Assembly (NCBI GenBank): GCA_021766785.1
Contig: JAICBP010000076.1
Span: forward strand, 129,225 to 183,740
DNA from: Sulfurimonas sp. endosymbiont of Alviniconcha boucheti
GTDB lineage: Bacteria; Campylobacterota; Campylobacteria; Campylobacterales; Sulfurimonadaceae
Direction: 5' to 3'
Length of the DNA: 54,516 nt
Below, piece after piece: positions 36,610 through 46,083 of the stretch (position 1 is the first letter of the stretch; every line of letters begins with the position of its first letter). A model generated the notes under the pieces. The model worked only from the letters and a program-made list of their open reading frames with translations. It was not told where the DNA came from and did not search any database. The translations under genes were made by a program, and so were the position numbers.

Positions 36610-38728
36610 AGATTGAAGAGACTATCATAGATGGTTGCCACATACTTAAAGAACCTTGTTTTAGCCGTTTTAAATTCAGCTTTGTAGAGGGGTATTTCTC
36701 TTTAAATTGCATAAAAAAATTCTCTATATGCTCAATAAGACCAAAATGGAGCATATAGTTTTTAATACCCTTTTCTATAGCATGCTGTGAACCATTCGCA
36801 TATGCTATATCTTCTAGTTGTACTATATAGCACCATGAAAAGAGTGTAGCTATAGCTAAATTTTTTGAGTGAATTGTGAAGTATTTTGCTAAAACTTTTT
36901 TAACACATAAAGCATCTCCTTTTGCTGCACACTTATTTGCTTTACTCTGATCTTCTTGCCACCTGTTATACAATATACGACCATCTTCTGTCTTTTCAAG
37001 CTCTTCCATCTCATCCATCATCTCATATGCGATATTGAGATTCTCATTTTTAAGTGCAGTAAAAAATTTTTGTTTTATCTCTATCTCTTGCATTAACTCT
37101 TTTACTTCCTCTTTAAAATCATCAAAAGTTGAGAGTACTCTTAATATCTTCACAGCAGAGTGAGTCTCTCCTTTAGATAGAAGCTCATGGACTTTTATAT
37201 ATAATGTATCCGCATATTTTGCGATAATATCATACTCAGGAATCTCTTTTAAAAAAGGGTACTGTTTTATAAGTTCAAAACAACTTTTAAAGTCCTTTTG
37301 CACAATGGCAATATGAAATCTTTTATAGACTTTACCTTTTGTTAATAGTACTTGTATAATCTTAGTCTTCTCACTTATACCACGATATGGGGCAAAAATT
37401 TCGTTAGCTTTTTCTACTGTTTTTGAGTCAAAAATATATTTTTGAGCTTTTTGACAATCGCTCTTCCATCGTTTCTCTAATGCTTTATAGAGTCCAGACT
37501 CCTTATAGACAGGGTGTGCATTCGCTAGAGTATAGGCAAGAGAGAACTTCTGCTCTTTTACAAATCTTACAAATTTTGGAAACTCTTCATATTCGTTCAT
37601 AACTTTTTGAATAATTTTATTCTTTGAAGGTATGGACTTAAATTGATTTAAAAGCAATATCGCTGTTTTTTTATCCTGCTTTTGCAGTGCTATTTTTGCT
37701 TTTTTTAGCCTACTCTCCCAAAAATCATTTACAAATTTAAATATTTTACTCGTCTTTAAAATAGGATTTTCTGATACCTTTATATAAATAGAATCAAACT
37801 CTTTTCGTTTAAGATATTCTCCCACAATATCCTCTCCCTCATAGATATCATAGGTAAAGATAAAACCATCCTCACTGCCTAATATAAGCAGATTTTTTTC
37901 TTCATCAAACGCCATAGCTGTTATAGAGGAAGCTATCTTTATATATCTAGGAGCTAAAAGTTCATATGTGTTGAGATCATACAGAAGAACATAACCAAGT
38001 TTAGTACCTACAAATAAAAACTCATCATTTTTACTTGTACATATCTGTTTTATCTCATCATGGATACCTTGTAGTCGTTTTAATACCTTGTTAGAGTGAA
38101 GATTCCAGATTATAGCTGATGAATCTTTATCCACACTAATAAGTCTATTATTGATTAAAAATTGCATTTTTATAACAGCTACAGAGTGTGCTTTAAGGTA
38201 TGTTTTTGGTGACATACTTACTAAAGAGTATAAAGAGATCTTTTTATCATAACTACATGTTGCAACCCAATTTCCATTTTGACTAAAGGCTATATCATTA
38301 ACTCTATCTACATGGACAGGAAGAGTGAACACAAGTTTTCCACTTTTTATATCTATTGCAAAGGTCTTACCATCATCACCACAAGAGAACATATACTGAT
38401 TTAAGGAATCAAAACCGATACAAGAGACCTCCCCATGGTGCCTATCTAATTTTGTAATAAGTTTTTTTGTTTTCGCATTATAAAGGTGAGACTCTTTTTG
38501 ATTTGCAGTTAATGTAGCAAAATACTCTCCATTGCTACTAAAAGCTACTACGGAGGAAGTATAATACTTATGTAAAATATTTACTTCAAAACTACCCAAT
38601 ATCCCAAAATCTTCTCTATCTATATAGCAGATTGTTGTTTGATTATCAACTACTAAAAGTTTCCCATCATCGAGAATCTTTAGTAATATAACAGCATGAT
38701 TAATCTCTTTACTATGTATAACATTCAT
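36602..38728 (-). CDS. WD40-repeat protein with helical-repeat C-terminus, function unknown
   Basis: 708 residues, no signal peptide or membrane segment. The first ~300 residues form a WD40-type propeller: repeats such as GEVSCIGFDSLNQYMFSCGDDGKTFAIDI, VNDIAFSQNGNWVATCSYDKKISLYSL and ITAMAFDEEKNLLILGSEDGFIFTYDI. The second half is alpha-helical with recurring 30-35 residue units (FSLAYTLANAHPVYKES, FKSCFELIKQYPFLKEI, LNIAYEMMDEMEELEKT), like TPR/HAT repeats. This scaffold layout suggests protein-protein interaction in the cytoplasm. It follows ilvA by three bases. No specific role can be read from neighbours. Confidence 0.75.
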   Translation of the reverse strand: MNVIHSKEINHAVILLKILDDGKLLVVDNQTTICYIDREDFGILGSFEVNILHKYYTSSVVAFSSNGEYFATLTANQKESHLYNAKTKKLITKLDRHHGEVSCIGFDSLNQYMFSCGDDGKTFAIDIKSGKLVFTLPVHVDRVNDIAFSQNGNWVATCSYDKKISLYSLVSMSPKTYLKAHSVAVIKMQFLINNRLISVDKDSSAIIWNLHSNKVLKRLQGIHDEIKQICTSKNDEFLFVGTKLGYVLLYDLNTYELLAPRYIKIASSITAMAFDEEKNLLILGSEDGFIFTYDIYEGEDIVGEYLKRKEFDSIYIKVSENPILKTSKIFKFVNDFWESRLKKAKIALQKQDKKTAILLLNQFKSIPSKNKIIQKVMNEYEEFPKFVRFVKEQKFSLAYTLANAHPVYKESGLYKALEKRWKSDCQKAQKYIFDSKTVEKANEIFAPYRGISEKTKIIQVLLTKGKVYKRFHIAIVQKDFKSCFELIKQYPFLKEIPEYDIIAKYADTLYIKVHELLSKGETHSAVKILRVLSTFDDFKEEVKELMQEIEIKQKFFTALKNENLNIAYEMMDEMEELEKTEDGRILYNRWQEDQSKANKCAAKGDALCVKKVLAKYFTIHSKNLAIATLFSWCYIVQLEDIAYANGSQHAIEKGIKNYMLHFGLIEHIENFFMQFKEKYPSTKLNLKRLKQGSLSMWQPSMIVSSILD

Positions 38729-38731
38729 ACG

Positions 38732-39937
38732 CTACATACCCCTTAGATATCCCTCTTGCCTAAGAACATTTTGTATCTCTCTTTGATGCTCTTTACCCTT
38801 TGTCTCCATATGTACAGTAACATTTGCATCACCATAATCAAGAGATATGGAAGTTCTATCATATGAAATATGTACAATATTGGCATTTAAATCTTCTAGT
38901 AATTTTGTAAAATGCATCAATGACCCTGGCTTATCAACTAGTGTCACAGTTATATTCATTTTTCTATGAGATTTTAAAAGTCCTTTTTCTATAATAACTG
39001 AAAGTAGTGTAACATCCATATTTCCACCACTTAAAACGATAGCTATCTTTTTACCTTTCAAAAACTCAAGTTTATTGTGTAACAGTGCGGCAACACCTAC
39101 AGCACCTGCACCTTCAACAACAAGCTTCTGTTTTTCCAAAAGATATAAAATAGCACTTGCTATCTCTTCATCATCTACAGAAATAATTTTATCAACATTT
39201 TTTAGTGCATACTCTAAAGTCACCTTTGAAGTATCACGAACAGCTATACCATCAGCAATGGTTCTTACACTTACACTGTCTATAGGCTCTCTTTGCTCAT
39301 AAGATTTTTTAAATGCAGGTGCACCACTAGCACTCACACCTATAACTTTTATCTGAGAATTTTTCTCTTTGAGTGCTGCACTCATTCCAGCTATAAGTCC
39401 TCCACCACCAATAGGGACAATAACAGCATCAAGATTTTGGCAACTCTCTAATACCTCTAATGCTACTGTACCTTGACCTGCTATAACTTCTTCATCTTCA
39501 AATGGATGTATGAATGTCATCTCATTGTTTTTACTGTACTCTAGTGCATAAGAGTAGGCTTCATCATAATTACTACCGTATAAAATAACCTCTGCACCAT
39601 AATGCCTTACCCCACTAACTTTTGTAAGAGGTGTTGACTCAGGCATCACTATGACGGCTTTTATACCAAACTTATTTGCCGAGAGAGCTACACCTTGAGC
39701 ATGATTACCTGCACTTGCAGCTGTAACACCACACTGGCGTTCACTATCACTTAATGACGCTATTTTATTGTAAGCACCTCGAATTTTAAATGCTCCAGTA
39801 ATTTGTAAGTTCTCTTTTTTAAGATATACTTCACAACTAGAGAGTTCGCTAAGATAGGGTGCATAAGCAAGAGGAGTCTCAACTACAATATCTTTGATCC
39901 GTATCTCTGCTTCATATATTTTTTTTAGATTTAACAC
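38732..39937 (-). CDS. ilvA: Threonine ammonia-lyase (threonine deaminase)
   Basis: 401 residues, the short form with one C-terminal ACT-like domain (MNITVTLVDKPGSLMHFTKLL). Fold II PLP enzyme: PLP lysine K51 in TGAFKIRGAYNK, SAGNHAQGVAL, and the Gly-rich phosphate loop VPIGGGGLIAG. It makes 2-oxobutyrate from threonine for isoleucine, fitting with ilvB/ilvN nearby. The single regulatory domain resembles the catabolic/short biosynthetic type, so the strength of isoleucine inhibition is uncertain. Confidence 0.92.
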   Translation of the reverse strand: MLNLKKIYEAEIRIKDIVVETPLAYAPYLSELSSCEVYLKKENLQITGAFKIRGAYNKIASLSDSERQCGVTAASAGNHAQGVALSANKFGIKAVIVMPESTPLTKVSGVRHYGAEVILYGSNYDEAYSYALEYSKNNEMTFIHPFEDEEVIAGQGTVALEVLESCQNLDAVIVPIGGGGLIAGMSAALKEKNSQIKVIGVSASGAPAFKKSYEQREPIDSVSVRTIADGIAVRDTSKVTLEYALKNVDKIISVDDEEIASAILYLLEKQKLVVEGAGAVGVAALLHNKLEFLKGKKIAIVLSGGNMDVTLLSVIIEKGLLKSHRKMNITVTLVDKPGSLMHFTKLLEDLNANIVHISYDRTSISLDYGDANVTVHMETKGKEHQREIQNVLRQEGYLRGM

Positions 39938-40009
39938 ATAAGTTACCTATTGTTTTATATTTATTTTTTTAATTTATAGTTATCATTATAGCAAAATTTA
40001 TCACAATTT

Positions 40010-41281
40010 TTAAATACCTAGTTGATAGAGCTTCTTTCGTTCACTAGAACCTGCAATATTGAGTTGCTTTCTATATTTTGCAATAGTACGGCGAACCATT
40101 TTTACATTGAACTTCTCTTCTATAATTCCAAGAAGCTTTATATCACTAAGAGGTCTCTCTCGACTCTCTACTTTTATTAATGAGACTAAATACTCTTTAA
40201 TAGCGGCATTACTCACATCCTCATCGATAGCTGTTGTAAAAAACTCTTTCATTGCAAATGTACCACGATTACAAGCTATATACTTGTTAGCTATAGCTCT
40301 GGATATAGTTGAAGGATTATGACCAAACTCATCAGCAAGAGTTTGAAGAGTAAGTGGCATAATCTGTCCACCTCTAAAAAAGTCATACTGATACTCTACT
40401 ATCATTAGCCCTACTTTATAGAGTGTTGCTTTTCTCATATCTAATGCATCAACGAGAGACTTTGCCTCTTTTATCTTCTGTGATATTAGCTCATGCTCTA
40501 CACCATAATTTGTATCTATTTTTATGACTGGATAGTAGGCATTATTTAGTTTTACTTCTATATTATCATCTGCATCAAAATAGATCATCAAATCAGGCAC
40601 TATCTGTCTTGACTCTTCTTGATACTCTATATTTGGTGGATTTTTAAAGCTCCCTAAAACATGCATAACCTCACTAAAATGTTCATGCTTTGCATAGTTA
40701 TGAATATCTTGCATATTATTTATAATCTCTACTGCTAAACTATAAGCCTCATCACTTATCTCTGAACTATCAAGTTGAAACAAAAAACACTCTGCTAGAT
40801 CTTTAGCACCGATACCTATAGGCTCAACATGTGCAAAGCGAAGACGAGTTTGCTCAAAGAATTTCTCATCAATGGCATGTTGCTTGCAGAACTCTTTTGT
40901 CTCTCCCTCATAAAAACCAAATTCATTCAGGTTTGCAACAACAAAAGAAGAGATCTCTTGAGATATTGGTGTGGGAAAGAGTGGAGCTTCTAACTGTTCA
41001 TCAAGTATATCGTATAGAGTTTTGCGTTGTATTGTAAGAGCTTCTATATATTGTATTTTAGAGTTACTCACAGAAGAAGAGATAGCTCTATCATGGATCT
41101 TTACCTCTAAATTCTCTTCATAACCAGACTCAACTTCAATAACAGGATTTGCTTCAACAAATGGTGCCATCGCTTCACCAAGATCTGAGAGAGAGGAGTG
41201 TAAAATAGGTAACCAGCTTCTTAGAGTGTTAGAGAGTTTATGCTTTACCTCTACACGCTGAGTCTCTCTTAATGTTGTCAT
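40010..41281 (-). CDS. rpoN: RNA polymerase sigma-54 factor
   Basis: 423 residues, slightly short as in other Campylobacterota. The N-terminal Gln-rich activator region is reduced. The core-binding region has PLFPTPISQEISSFVVANLNEFGF. The DNA-binding part has LADEFGHNPSTISRAIANKYI (HTH) and the RpoN box near the end (VRRTIAKYRKQLNI). In this phylum it drives flagellar and other genes. It sits in trpD-tsaE-lptB-rpoN with eight bases after lptB. Confidence 0.95.
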   Translation of the reverse strand: MTTLRETQRVEVKHKLSNTLRSWLPILHSSLSDLGEAMAPFVEANPVIEVESGYEENLEVKIHDRAISSSVSNSKIQYIEALTIQRKTLYDILDEQLEAPLFPTPISQEISSFVVANLNEFGFYEGETKEFCKQHAIDEKFFEQTRLRFAHVEPIGIGAKDLAECFLFQLDSSEISDEAYSLAVEIINNMQDIHNYAKHEHFSEVMHVLGSFKNPPNIEYQEESRQIVPDLMIYFDADDNIEVKLNNAYYPVIKIDTNYGVEHELISQKIKEAKSLVDALDMRKATLYKVGLMIVEYQYDFFRGGQIMPLTLQTLADEFGHNPSTISRAIANKYIACNRGTFAMKEFFTTAIDEDVSNAAIKEYLVSLIKVESRERPLSDIKLLGIIEEKFNVKMVRRTIAKYRKQLNIAGSSERKKLYQLGI

Positions 41282-41289
41282 TATCGCCC

Positions 41290-42012
41290 TTAAAGCTTAA
41301 AGCTTTCACCGAGATAGTGTTTACGAACATCTTCATTTTTTCCTATCTCATCGCTTGTACCATTTGCAAGGAGTTCACCAGCTTTGATAACATAAGCACG
41401 ATCACATACATGAAGAGTCTCACGAACATTATGGTCTGTTATAAGTACACCAATACCATAAGTCACTAACTGTTTTATAATATTTTGAATATCTGTAACC
41501 GCGATAGGATCTACCCCTGCAAAAGGCTCATCAAGAAGTAAAAATTTCGGTTCATTCACAAGTGCACGAGCTATCTCAACACGACGGCGTTCACCACCAG
41601 AGAGAGTAATTCCCTTTCGATGACGAATTGGCTCTATATTGAACATATCAAGTAACTCTTCTATACGCTTCATCTGAGCCTTTTTTCCTTTTATTCCTAC
41701 TTGTGCAGCGACCATAAGATTATCTTCAATAGTTAAGTCTTTAAAGATAGATGCCTCTTGAGGAAGATAACCTATTCCCTTTAATGCACGTTGGTGTAAA
41801 GGCATATTTGAGAGATTATCTTCATCAAAAAAGACCTCTCCATCACTTGCATTTACCAATCCACATATCATATAAAAAGTAGTTGTCTTTCCTGCACCAT
41901 TTGGACCTAATAATCCTACTACCTCTCCACTTGAAACTTCAAGGCTCATCCCTTTTACTATTTCAAGAGACTTTATGCTCTTTTTAAGGTTTACGGCTTT
42001 AAGAGTGTGCAT
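41290..42012 (-). CDS. lptB: LPS export ABC transporter ATPase
   Basis: 240 residues. Walker A GPNGAGKT (36-43), signature LSGGERRRVEIARAL, Walker B FLLLDEPFAGVDP, then TDHNVRETL: a complete ABC ATPase of the LptB type. It powers transfer of lipopolysaccharide from the inner membrane with LptFG. Its first 14 bases overlap tsaE. Adjacency to rpoN is a classic arrangement. Confidence 0.95.
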   Translation of the reverse strand: MHTLKAVNLKKSIKSLEIVKGMSLEVSSGEVVGLLGPNGAGKTTTFYMICGLVNASDGEVFFDEDNLSNMPLHQRALKGIGYLPQEASIFKDLTIEDNLMVAAQVGIKGKKAQMKRIEELLDMFNIEPIRHRKGITLSGGERRRVEIARALVNEPKFLLLDEPFAGVDPIAVTDIQNIIKQLVTYGIGVLITDHNVRETLHVCDRAYVIKAGELLANGTSDEIGKNEDVRKHYLGESFKL

Positions 42013-42421
42013 ATGTTACCTTATACTTTCGTTTGTTATCTACAGCTTTTTCTATCTCTATAAGTGTTACAGAAATACCTGCATCCTCTAAAAGCTCCTG
42101 AAGTGCTGCATCACCCCACTCTACAAAGTGTAGTCCCTCTTTTTCCAACTCTTCAAGCATACCCAAAGAGATAAAATAGTCTAAACCGTGATTATATAGG
42201 TCATAGTGATATATCTTTTCCCCATAACACTGCTGCAGTGAAAAAGTAGGAGAAGTGACACTCTCCTCTATATTCATAGCTTTTACTATTGCTTTGACAA
42301 GTGTCGTCTTTCCAGTGGCTAAATCTCCTCTTAGAAGAACAACACCATTTACTATTTTTTTATCAAATTTTGAGATGATCGGAAGAAGATTATCCTCACT
42401 TAAGGTATAATTCATTGTCAT
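41999..42421 (-). CDS. tsaE: tRNA threonylcarbamoyladenosine biosynthesis protein, ATPase
   Basis: 140 residues with P-loop GDLATGKT (32-39), SPTFSLQQCYGEKIYHYDLYN and FVEWGD, the standard TsaE pattern. It works with TsaB, TsaD and TsaC to form t6A37 in ANN-decoding tRNAs. The start ATG overlaps the trpD stop as ATGA, with GAGGTGAG further upstream. Confidence 0.93.
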   Translation of the reverse strand: MTMNYTLSEDNLLPIISKFDKKIVNGVVLLRGDLATGKTTLVKAIVKAMNIEESVTSPTFSLQQCYGEKIYHYDLYNHGLDYFISLGMLEELEKEGLHFVEWGDAALQELLEDAGISVTLIEIEKAVDNKRKYKVTYAHS

Positions 42422-43404
42422 AATTTTTGACTCACCTCTCTAATCTGTTTAAGTTTTTTCTTTGCTCTTTTATTTGCAACTGCTTCTCTAGCCATCTCTA
42501 ATCCATCCTGTATATCACGAGCGAGTCCATCTACCATAAGTGAAGCTGCAGTATTTATAAGTACTATATCACGCTGAGCATCTGTAGCTCTCTCATCAAA
42601 GATCTGTGTTGCAATATGCGCATTCTCTTTTGCATCTCCACCCATTATAGCTTCAAGTGGCATCTTTTTTATACCATACTCTTGTGGATCTATGATAAAC
42701 TCACGAGTAACACCATCACGAAGTTGCGAAGCATAAGTAACACCACTTATACTAATCTCATCCATCCCCTCCTGTGAACTTACAACCATTGCAGAGGTAG
42801 CACCATTTATCTGCAGAGCTTCAAGCATCTTTGGTACAAAGAGTTTATCAAAAACACCAAGCATTGACTTTTTCACTCCTGCAGGATTTGTCAAAGGTCC
42901 AAGTATGTTAAAAATAGTCTTCTCTGGTATAGATTTACGTATCGGCATTATAAACGCCATCGCAGGATGATGATTTTGAGCGAACATAAAAGTAAAACCA
43001 CTCTCTTCTAAAAGCCTTGCACTCTGTTTTATACTTAAGTCAAGACGAATACCAAGAGCTTCAAACATATCTGCACTGCCAGACTTTGAAGTAACACTAC
43101 GGCTTCCATGTTTTGCGACAGTTGCTCCACATGCAGCAGCGAGGAGTGCTGTTGTTGAGGAGATATTAAAAGAACCTATCTTATCTCCTCCTGTACCAAC
43201 TATATCAAGAGCTCTCTCTTGCATAAGTTTCTCTATAGGAAGAGCTATGGCGTTTACTCTCATAACCTCTGCTCCTGCTGCTATAGAGTCTGTAGATGTT
43301 GTAGCATCTAACTGCATACTTACTAAAAACTTTCTCATCTCTGTATCACTCATTTTATGAGCGAAAAGTGATAGGAAAGCTTTTTTTGTCTCTTCATAGT
43401 TCAT
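42418..43404 (-). CDS. trpD: Anthranilate phosphoribosyltransferase
   Basis: 328 residues. The PRPP-binding DIVGTGGDKIGSFNIST and AKHGSRSVTSKSGSAD segments, plus the GPLTNPAGVKKSMLGVF loop, are diagnostic. It joins PRPP and anthranilate in tryptophan synthesis. It is separated from other trp genes, and sits between an S4-domain gene (TAATG overlap) and tsaE (ATGA overlap). Confidence 0.94.
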   Translation of the reverse strand: MNYEETKKAFLSLFAHKMSDTEMRKFLVSMQLDATTSTDSIAAGAEVMRVNAIALPIEKLMQERALDIVGTGGDKIGSFNISSTTALLAAACGATVAKHGSRSVTSKSGSADMFEALGIRLDLSIKQSARLLEESGFTFMFAQNHHPAMAFIMPIRKSIPEKTIFNILGPLTNPAGVKKSMLGVFDKLFVPKMLEALQINGATSAMVVSSQEGMDEISISGVTYASQLRDGVTREFIIDPQEYGIKKMPLEAIMGGDAKENAHIATQIFDERATDAQRDIVLINTAASLMVDGLARDIQDGLEMAREAVANKRAKKKLKQIREVSQKL

Positions 43405-43652
43405 TATAACAACTCCTTGATATACTCTGATTGCAAAGATTTTGGTGTAGATTTTGTAGTGGGTATTTGTAGTACCTCATACCTTTTTACACTCTCTAAA
43501 TAGTTTATAGTTATAACATCACCAAGTGTTATATTTTTACTTGGTTTTACAACAGCATCATTTATGGATACTACCTTATTTGCAAGCATATCTTGTGCGA
43601 TACTCCTACGTTTGGTAATATTAACTGCATTTAAAAATTTATCTATTCTCAT
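43404..43652 (-). CDS. S4-domain RNA-binding protein (Hsp15-like)
   Basis: 82 residues from the ATG at 43652, giving the normal S4 start MRIDKFLNAVNITKRRSIAQDML, then KVVSINDAVVKPSKNITLGDVITI. A longer frame to 43709 would add 19 residues not seen in S4 proteins. Hsp15-type S4 proteins bind ribosomal RNA and help rescue stalled 50S subunits. There is no ribosome site; instead a TACAAT -10-like box ends six bases before the ATG, which suggests a leaderless mRNA. First gene of the trpD-tsaE-lptB-rpoN run. Confidence 0.88.
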   Translation of the reverse strand: MRIDKFLNAVNITKRRSIAQDMLANKVVSINDAVVKPSKNITLGDVITINYLESVKRYEVLQIPTTKSTPKSLQSEYIKELL

Positions 43653-43658
43653 GGCATT

Positions 43659-43664
43659 ATTGTA
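43659..43664 (-). promoter_or_regulatory. -10 element placing transcription start at the S4 gene ATG
   Basis: TACAAT read on the minus strand, with exactly six bases before the ATG at 43652. Expected start of transcription is at the ATG itself. No -35 is obvious. Confidence 0.4.
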
Positions 43665-43750
43665 GGGAAAAGTAACTGAAAGTAATGTAAGAAAAGAGGC
43701 AAATTTCAAAGTTGGAACAGTTATTGCATTCTTCGTAACCTGTTTTTGAG

Positions 43751-43756
43751 TATAAT
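43751..43756 (+). promoter_or_regulatory. -10 element placing transcription start at the methyltransferase ATG
   Basis: A perfect TATAAT in TTTTTGAGTATAATTC, with six bases before the ATG at 43763 and no ribosome site between them. Suggests a leaderless transcript. Confidence 0.5.
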
Positions 43757-43762
43757 TCTTTT

Positions 43763-44698
43763 ATGCAAAACTTTTCACAAACCCCATTGATACAAATCAT
43801 TTCGTCTTTAGAGATTGAGGTAAAAAAACTCACGGCTAAAACAACAGTAAGATTCAAAGTGTTAAACCCTGATTTTGGCAGTTCAATTTATAATGGAAGT
43901 AGAGTAAAAATCAATGCACAAGAGTATATATACAGAGGGTATAAAACATGGATAGATTTAGCACAATATTTAGAGTGCCGTATGCTTACCCCAATAGTTG
44001 TTGAGAGAGACTTTATCATCATAACATATGAAAAACTCAATAGCGATATGAGTTTTCACAAAGAAGATACTGATAAAGAAGAGAAGTATGGTCTTAATTC
44101 TATCTTTTCACGCATCCACAAAGATGAAGAGGCATCATATCTCTCCTTCTATTTACAAGCCCTCAAAAATGTCAAAATAGATAAAAAGGTACGAATACTC
44201 AACCTTGGAGTAAATAGAGGAGATGAGTTTCAATCCATTATAGAGATAGCCGACAATTTTAGTAGTTTGGAGGTAGTAGGTATAGACTACTGTAGATCAG
44301 CGATAACAAGTGCACAAAAAAAGTTTAAGAAGCATAAAAACATCACCTTTATTCAAGCAGATATTAATGAACTTGAAACATTACATCTAGGAGAGTTTGA
44401 TCTCATCATAAGTATAGGCACTCTACAGAGCTCAAATCTAAAGTTTACTAAAGTACTTATGTCTCTAGTACAAAAGCAACTCAAGCGTAGTGGTGCTATG
44501 ATACTTGGATTTCCAAATTGTCGATGGATAGATGGAGAGATGGTCTATGGAGCAAGAGTAAAAAACTACTCATTTAGTGAAATGGGACTTCTTTATAAAG
44601 ATGTTGTTTTTGCAAAAAAGTACCTACAACAGAAAAAATTTAGAGTAACAATTACAGGAAAAGATTACATATTTTTAACAGCTACTTCTATTGTGTAG
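43763..44698 (+). CDS. Class I SAM-dependent methyltransferase, target unknown
   Basis: 311 residues. The N-terminal ~120 residues form a domain I do not recognise. The SAM-binding Rossmann part starts near residue 145: motif I VRILNLGVNRGDEFQSII, motif II-like LEVVGIDYCRSAI, then ITFIQADINEL and FDLIISIGTLQSS. The end has SFSEMGLLYKDVVFAKKYLQQKKFRV. Substrate cannot be assigned; small-molecule and RNA targets both fit. Divergent from the S4 gene; followed by the convergent 98-aa gene. Confidence 0.8.
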   Translation: MQNFSQTPLIQIISSLEIEVKKLTAKTTVRFKVLNPDFGSSIYNGSRVKINAQEYIYRGYKTWIDLAQYLECRMLTPIVVERDFIIITYEKLNSDMSFHKEDTDKEEKYGLNSIFSRIHKDEEASYLSFYLQALKNVKIDKKVRILNLGVNRGDEFQSIIEIADNFSSLEVVGIDYCRSAITSAQKKFKKHKNITFIQADINELETLHLGEFDLIISIGTLQSSNLKFTKVLMSLVQKQLKRSGAMILGFPNCRWIDGEMVYGARVKNYSFSEMGLLYKDVVFAKKYLQQKKFRVTITGKDYIFLTATSIV

Positions 44699-44742
44699 CT
44701 GGCGTTTACATTCTCTATCTATATTATAACAGAGATAGACTC

Positions 44743-45039
44743 TTATTCAGAAACTCTATAGACAAGCTGTCCAGCCAACTCCATATAAACACTTTTCTTT
44801 AACTCCTCTAACTTGGCAAGGTTCTCATACTTGTAACGCATAATCATATTATCTAAATCTTCTACATCATGAATCTCTGCAAGCATAGCTTCTAATGTTG
44901 CTATACGCCCGACTAAAACATCGAACTCATCTTTAATCAGATCTTGACTAAGCTGTGACTGAATATCCCAGTATCTTGATTGTGGTGTCCCTGCAAAAAT
45001 ATCATTCTCATCTTCAAATAGTGCATCAAATTTTCCCAC
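44743..45039 (-). CDS. Small acidic helical protein, 98 aa
   Basis: Not recognised. Starts at GTG with AAGGAAA upstream. The N-terminus is acidic (KFDALFEDENDIFAG), and residues ~30-85 look like a long helix or coiled coil (ATLEAMLAEIHDVEDLDNMI, NLAKLEELKKSVYMELAGQL). Soluble, without cysteines. Nine bases after ppaC on the same strand, so probably in its operon. A weak hairpin (TCTATCT/AGATAGA) lies between it and the methyltransferase. Confidence 0.7.
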   Translation of the reverse strand: MGKFDALFEDENDIFAGTPQSRYWDIQSQLSQDLIKDEFDVLVGRIATLEAMLAEIHDVEDLDNMIMRYKYENLAKLEELKKSVYMELAGQLVYRVSE

Positions 45040-45048
45040 GAAATTTCC

Positions 45049-45972
45049 TTAATCAAATTGTGGTTGTACAAAAGGTACAACCTGCTTTTTACGACTTAAA
45101 ACGCCATCTAGCCAAACTTGGTTATTCTCAAATTTTTTGTTAAATGCGGCTTCTATCTTTTTTATATCATCACTCACACACAAAAGCTGTGATCCCTCTT
45201 TCATAATATCTGTTAAAAGAACGATCATAGTGTGTAAATTCTCTTCCTCTTTCATCATGAGCATATCAGAATAGATCTCATCTTTTCTTCTATCAAGTGC
45301 TGAAATATCTATCATCTCTAGTTGATTTATGCCAACTCTTACATCACCCATATTAAAAACTTTATAGTCTCTAGTGTTAAGATCTCTTGCCGTTGCACCA
45401 TCAGTTCCAGACTTGACTATGAACATCTCCTGTGCTAATGCTTTGTAATCCTCTATCTCTGCAATTTTTGCAAGCTCTTTGACTGCTTTTGTATCGACAT
45501 TTGTGCATGTTGGTGACTTGAAAATAACTGTATCACTGAGTATCGCAAGCATCATCATTCCAGCAATATCTTTGGGGATTGCTATGCCCATAGCGTCATA
45601 GACCTCTTTGACAATACTATTTGAACATCCTATTGGACGTATCCAGCACTCAAGAGGAGTAGAGGTCATAATATCACCTAATTTATGATGGTCTATAATC
45701 CCTAAAATAGTCGCCTCATCAATATCATCTTGAAAATGTGGTTTATCAGTAGAATCTACAAGATAAACTCTCTCTCCTGCTACAGATGTTTTAAGCTCTG
45801 GAAGTTTACCTCCGAATCTATTCAAAATAAACTCAGTCTCAGCAGAAATATCTCCTTGACGAGCTGGAATGTACTCCTCATCTTCAATCTGATTTTTTAA
45901 GTAAGATATAGCAATAGCTCCTACAATAGAGTCACTATCAGGATTTTTGTGTCCAAAAACATAAACTGACAT
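45049..45972 (-). CDS. ppaC: Manganese-dependent inorganic pyrophosphatase (family II)
   Basis: 307 residues of the DHH/DHHA2 superfamily: FGHKNPDSDSIVGAIA at the start, LVDSTD, the DHH triad in IIDHHKLGD, and the C-terminal SRKKQVVPFVQ with the substrate Arg-Lys-Lys. It hydrolyses pyrophosphate to drive biosynthesis forward. Upstream is the gltD 3' end (111-base gap) and downstream the 98-aa gene. Confidence 0.95.
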   Translation of the reverse strand: MSVYVFGHKNPDSDSIVGAIAISYLKNQIEDEEYIPARQGDISAETEFILNRFGGKLPELKTSVAGERVYLVDSTDKPHFQDDIDEATILGIIDHHKLGDIMTSTPLECWIRPIGCSNSIVKEVYDAMGIAIPKDIAGMMMLAILSDTVIFKSPTCTNVDTKAVKELAKIAEIEDYKALAQEMFIVKSGTDGATARDLNTRDYKVFNMGDVRVGINQLEMIDISALDRRKDEIYSDMLMMKEEENLHTMIVLLTDIMKEGSQLLCVSDDIKKIEAAFNKKFENNQVWLDGVLSRKKQVVPFVQPQFD

Positions 45973-46083
45973 AGATATAACCTTTAATAATTTTTCGTGA
46001 TTATACTACACTTTTATAAAATTTTTTACTCTCTTTAATTGTTCATAAAAAAATTAAACTTTTTGTTAAACAAGAGACTCGTG

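Noticed and set aside
43653-43709. 19-residue N-terminal extension of the S4 protein
   Set aside because: S4 proteins of this type begin at MRIDKFL, and the extension overlaps the -10 box and has no ribosome site.
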